64,000 nucleotides of DNA from Candidatus Helarchaeota archaeon. GTDB taxonomy: Archaea; Asgardarchaeota; Lokiarchaeia; Helarchaeales; JABXJV01. Below are positions 63,839 to 64,000 of this stretch, piece by piece (the stretch's first letter is position 1; the number at the start of each line of letters is the position of its first letter). The DNA lies in assembly GCA_013375355.1 (NCBI GenBank), contig JABXJV010000057.1, forward strand, positions 10,723-74,722, in the 5' to 3' direction. Under the pieces are notes generated by a model. The model was given only the letters and a program-made list of their open reading frames with translations. It was not told where the DNA came from and ran no database searches. Position numbers and translations under genes: made by a program.

Positions 63839-64000
63839 ATGAAAGAGAAGCATTTATGGATAATTCTGGGTATTGTTTCTACAATAATGGTTAGTTCATT
63901 AATTTCAGGTCAAGTAATAAGTAAAAATTATAGCAACGAAAAAGATTTGAGATTATTTTTAGTTTTAAATTTTATTGTATCTATAGAATCAACTTATGAA
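63839..64000 (+). CDS. N-terminus of a membrane or exported protein, cut by window end
   Basis: 54 codons from ATG 63839, preceded by AGAGGG. Starts MKEKHLWIILGIVSTIMV, a basic start and hydrophobic run fitting a signal peptide or first membrane helix. Too short to identify. Confidence 0.6.
   Translation, partial: MKEKHLWIILGIVSTIMVSSLISGQVISKNYSNEKDLRLFLVLNFIVSIESTYE

Overview
The window looks like a chromosomal segment of an Asgard (Promethearchaeota, Lokiarchaeia-like) archaeon. The evidence is low GC, TATA-box and leaderless promoters next to Shine-Dalgarno-led genes, many Arf/Rag-type small GTPases, SDS22-like LRR, TPR and WD40 proteins, Yip1-like membrane proteins, a protein combining an Ig/appendage-like domain with a longin-like domain, a heterodisulfide-reductase system, and a selenocysteine system. 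No marker such as 16S rRNA is present, so the assignment is inferred from gene content. About seventeen genes appear to start with TTG, most behind a clear Shine-Dalgarno.

Layout. 1-3535: type III CRISPR effector genes on the minus strand (two RAMP proteins and a small helical protein) and a divergent array of about 28 repeats. 3.7-13.2 kb: two short Arf/Rag-like GTPases, a TnpB element, TPR and LRR proteins, a membrane protein with fossil copies of itself nearby, a B3/B4 protein and a HepT/MntA pair. 13.4-18.6 kb: electron-transfer genes, namely an HdrC-HdrB-like fusion, a double-length HdrA and a UGA-containing MvhD/VhuD selenoprotein. 18.8-22.8 kb: an M24 peptidase, then a two-gene homing-endonuclease insertion that ends in a fossil of a second M24 gene. 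22.9-33.9 kb: M20 peptidase, methyltransferase, a PLP lyase/WD40/amidohydrolase operon, an AP-superfamily phosphodiesterase with two Yip1-like proteins, and a PH-like/winged-helix/zinc-ribbon protein. 34-42 kb, minus strand: tRNA-Pro with a D-loop insertion, selD (itself with an in-frame UGA), four tandem GTPases with an N-terminal HhH-like domain, a PfkB kinase and a SIS-domain hexuloisomerase. 42-52.4 kb: amidohydrolase and helical-repeat pair, two phytoene-desaturase-like oxidoreductases, a 2-hydroxyacyl-CoA dehydratase-like protein, an acetoacetate-decarboxylase-like protein, a ferredoxin and an SDR. 52.5-64 kb: MFS transporter, HAD, NDP-forming acyl-CoA synthetase-like protein, a membrane longin-like protein, a VOC/VOC/helical/MBL operon, a corrinoid protein, and the large longin-like protein.

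Three results stand out. First, MvhD and SelD each need UGA read as selenocysteine, and each is followed 52-59 nt past its stop by the same 13-nt hairpin (pattern TGNCTGCAAGNCA, one base pair covarying), a candidate SECIS. Second, four tandem GTPases join an HhH-like domain, an Arf-type P-loop, a Rag-type HKxD motif and a shared C-terminal basic helix; a fossil of the neighbouring kinase shows how the array grew. Third, at least four loci carry only the 3' tail of a nearby gene, a repeated kind of genome scar.
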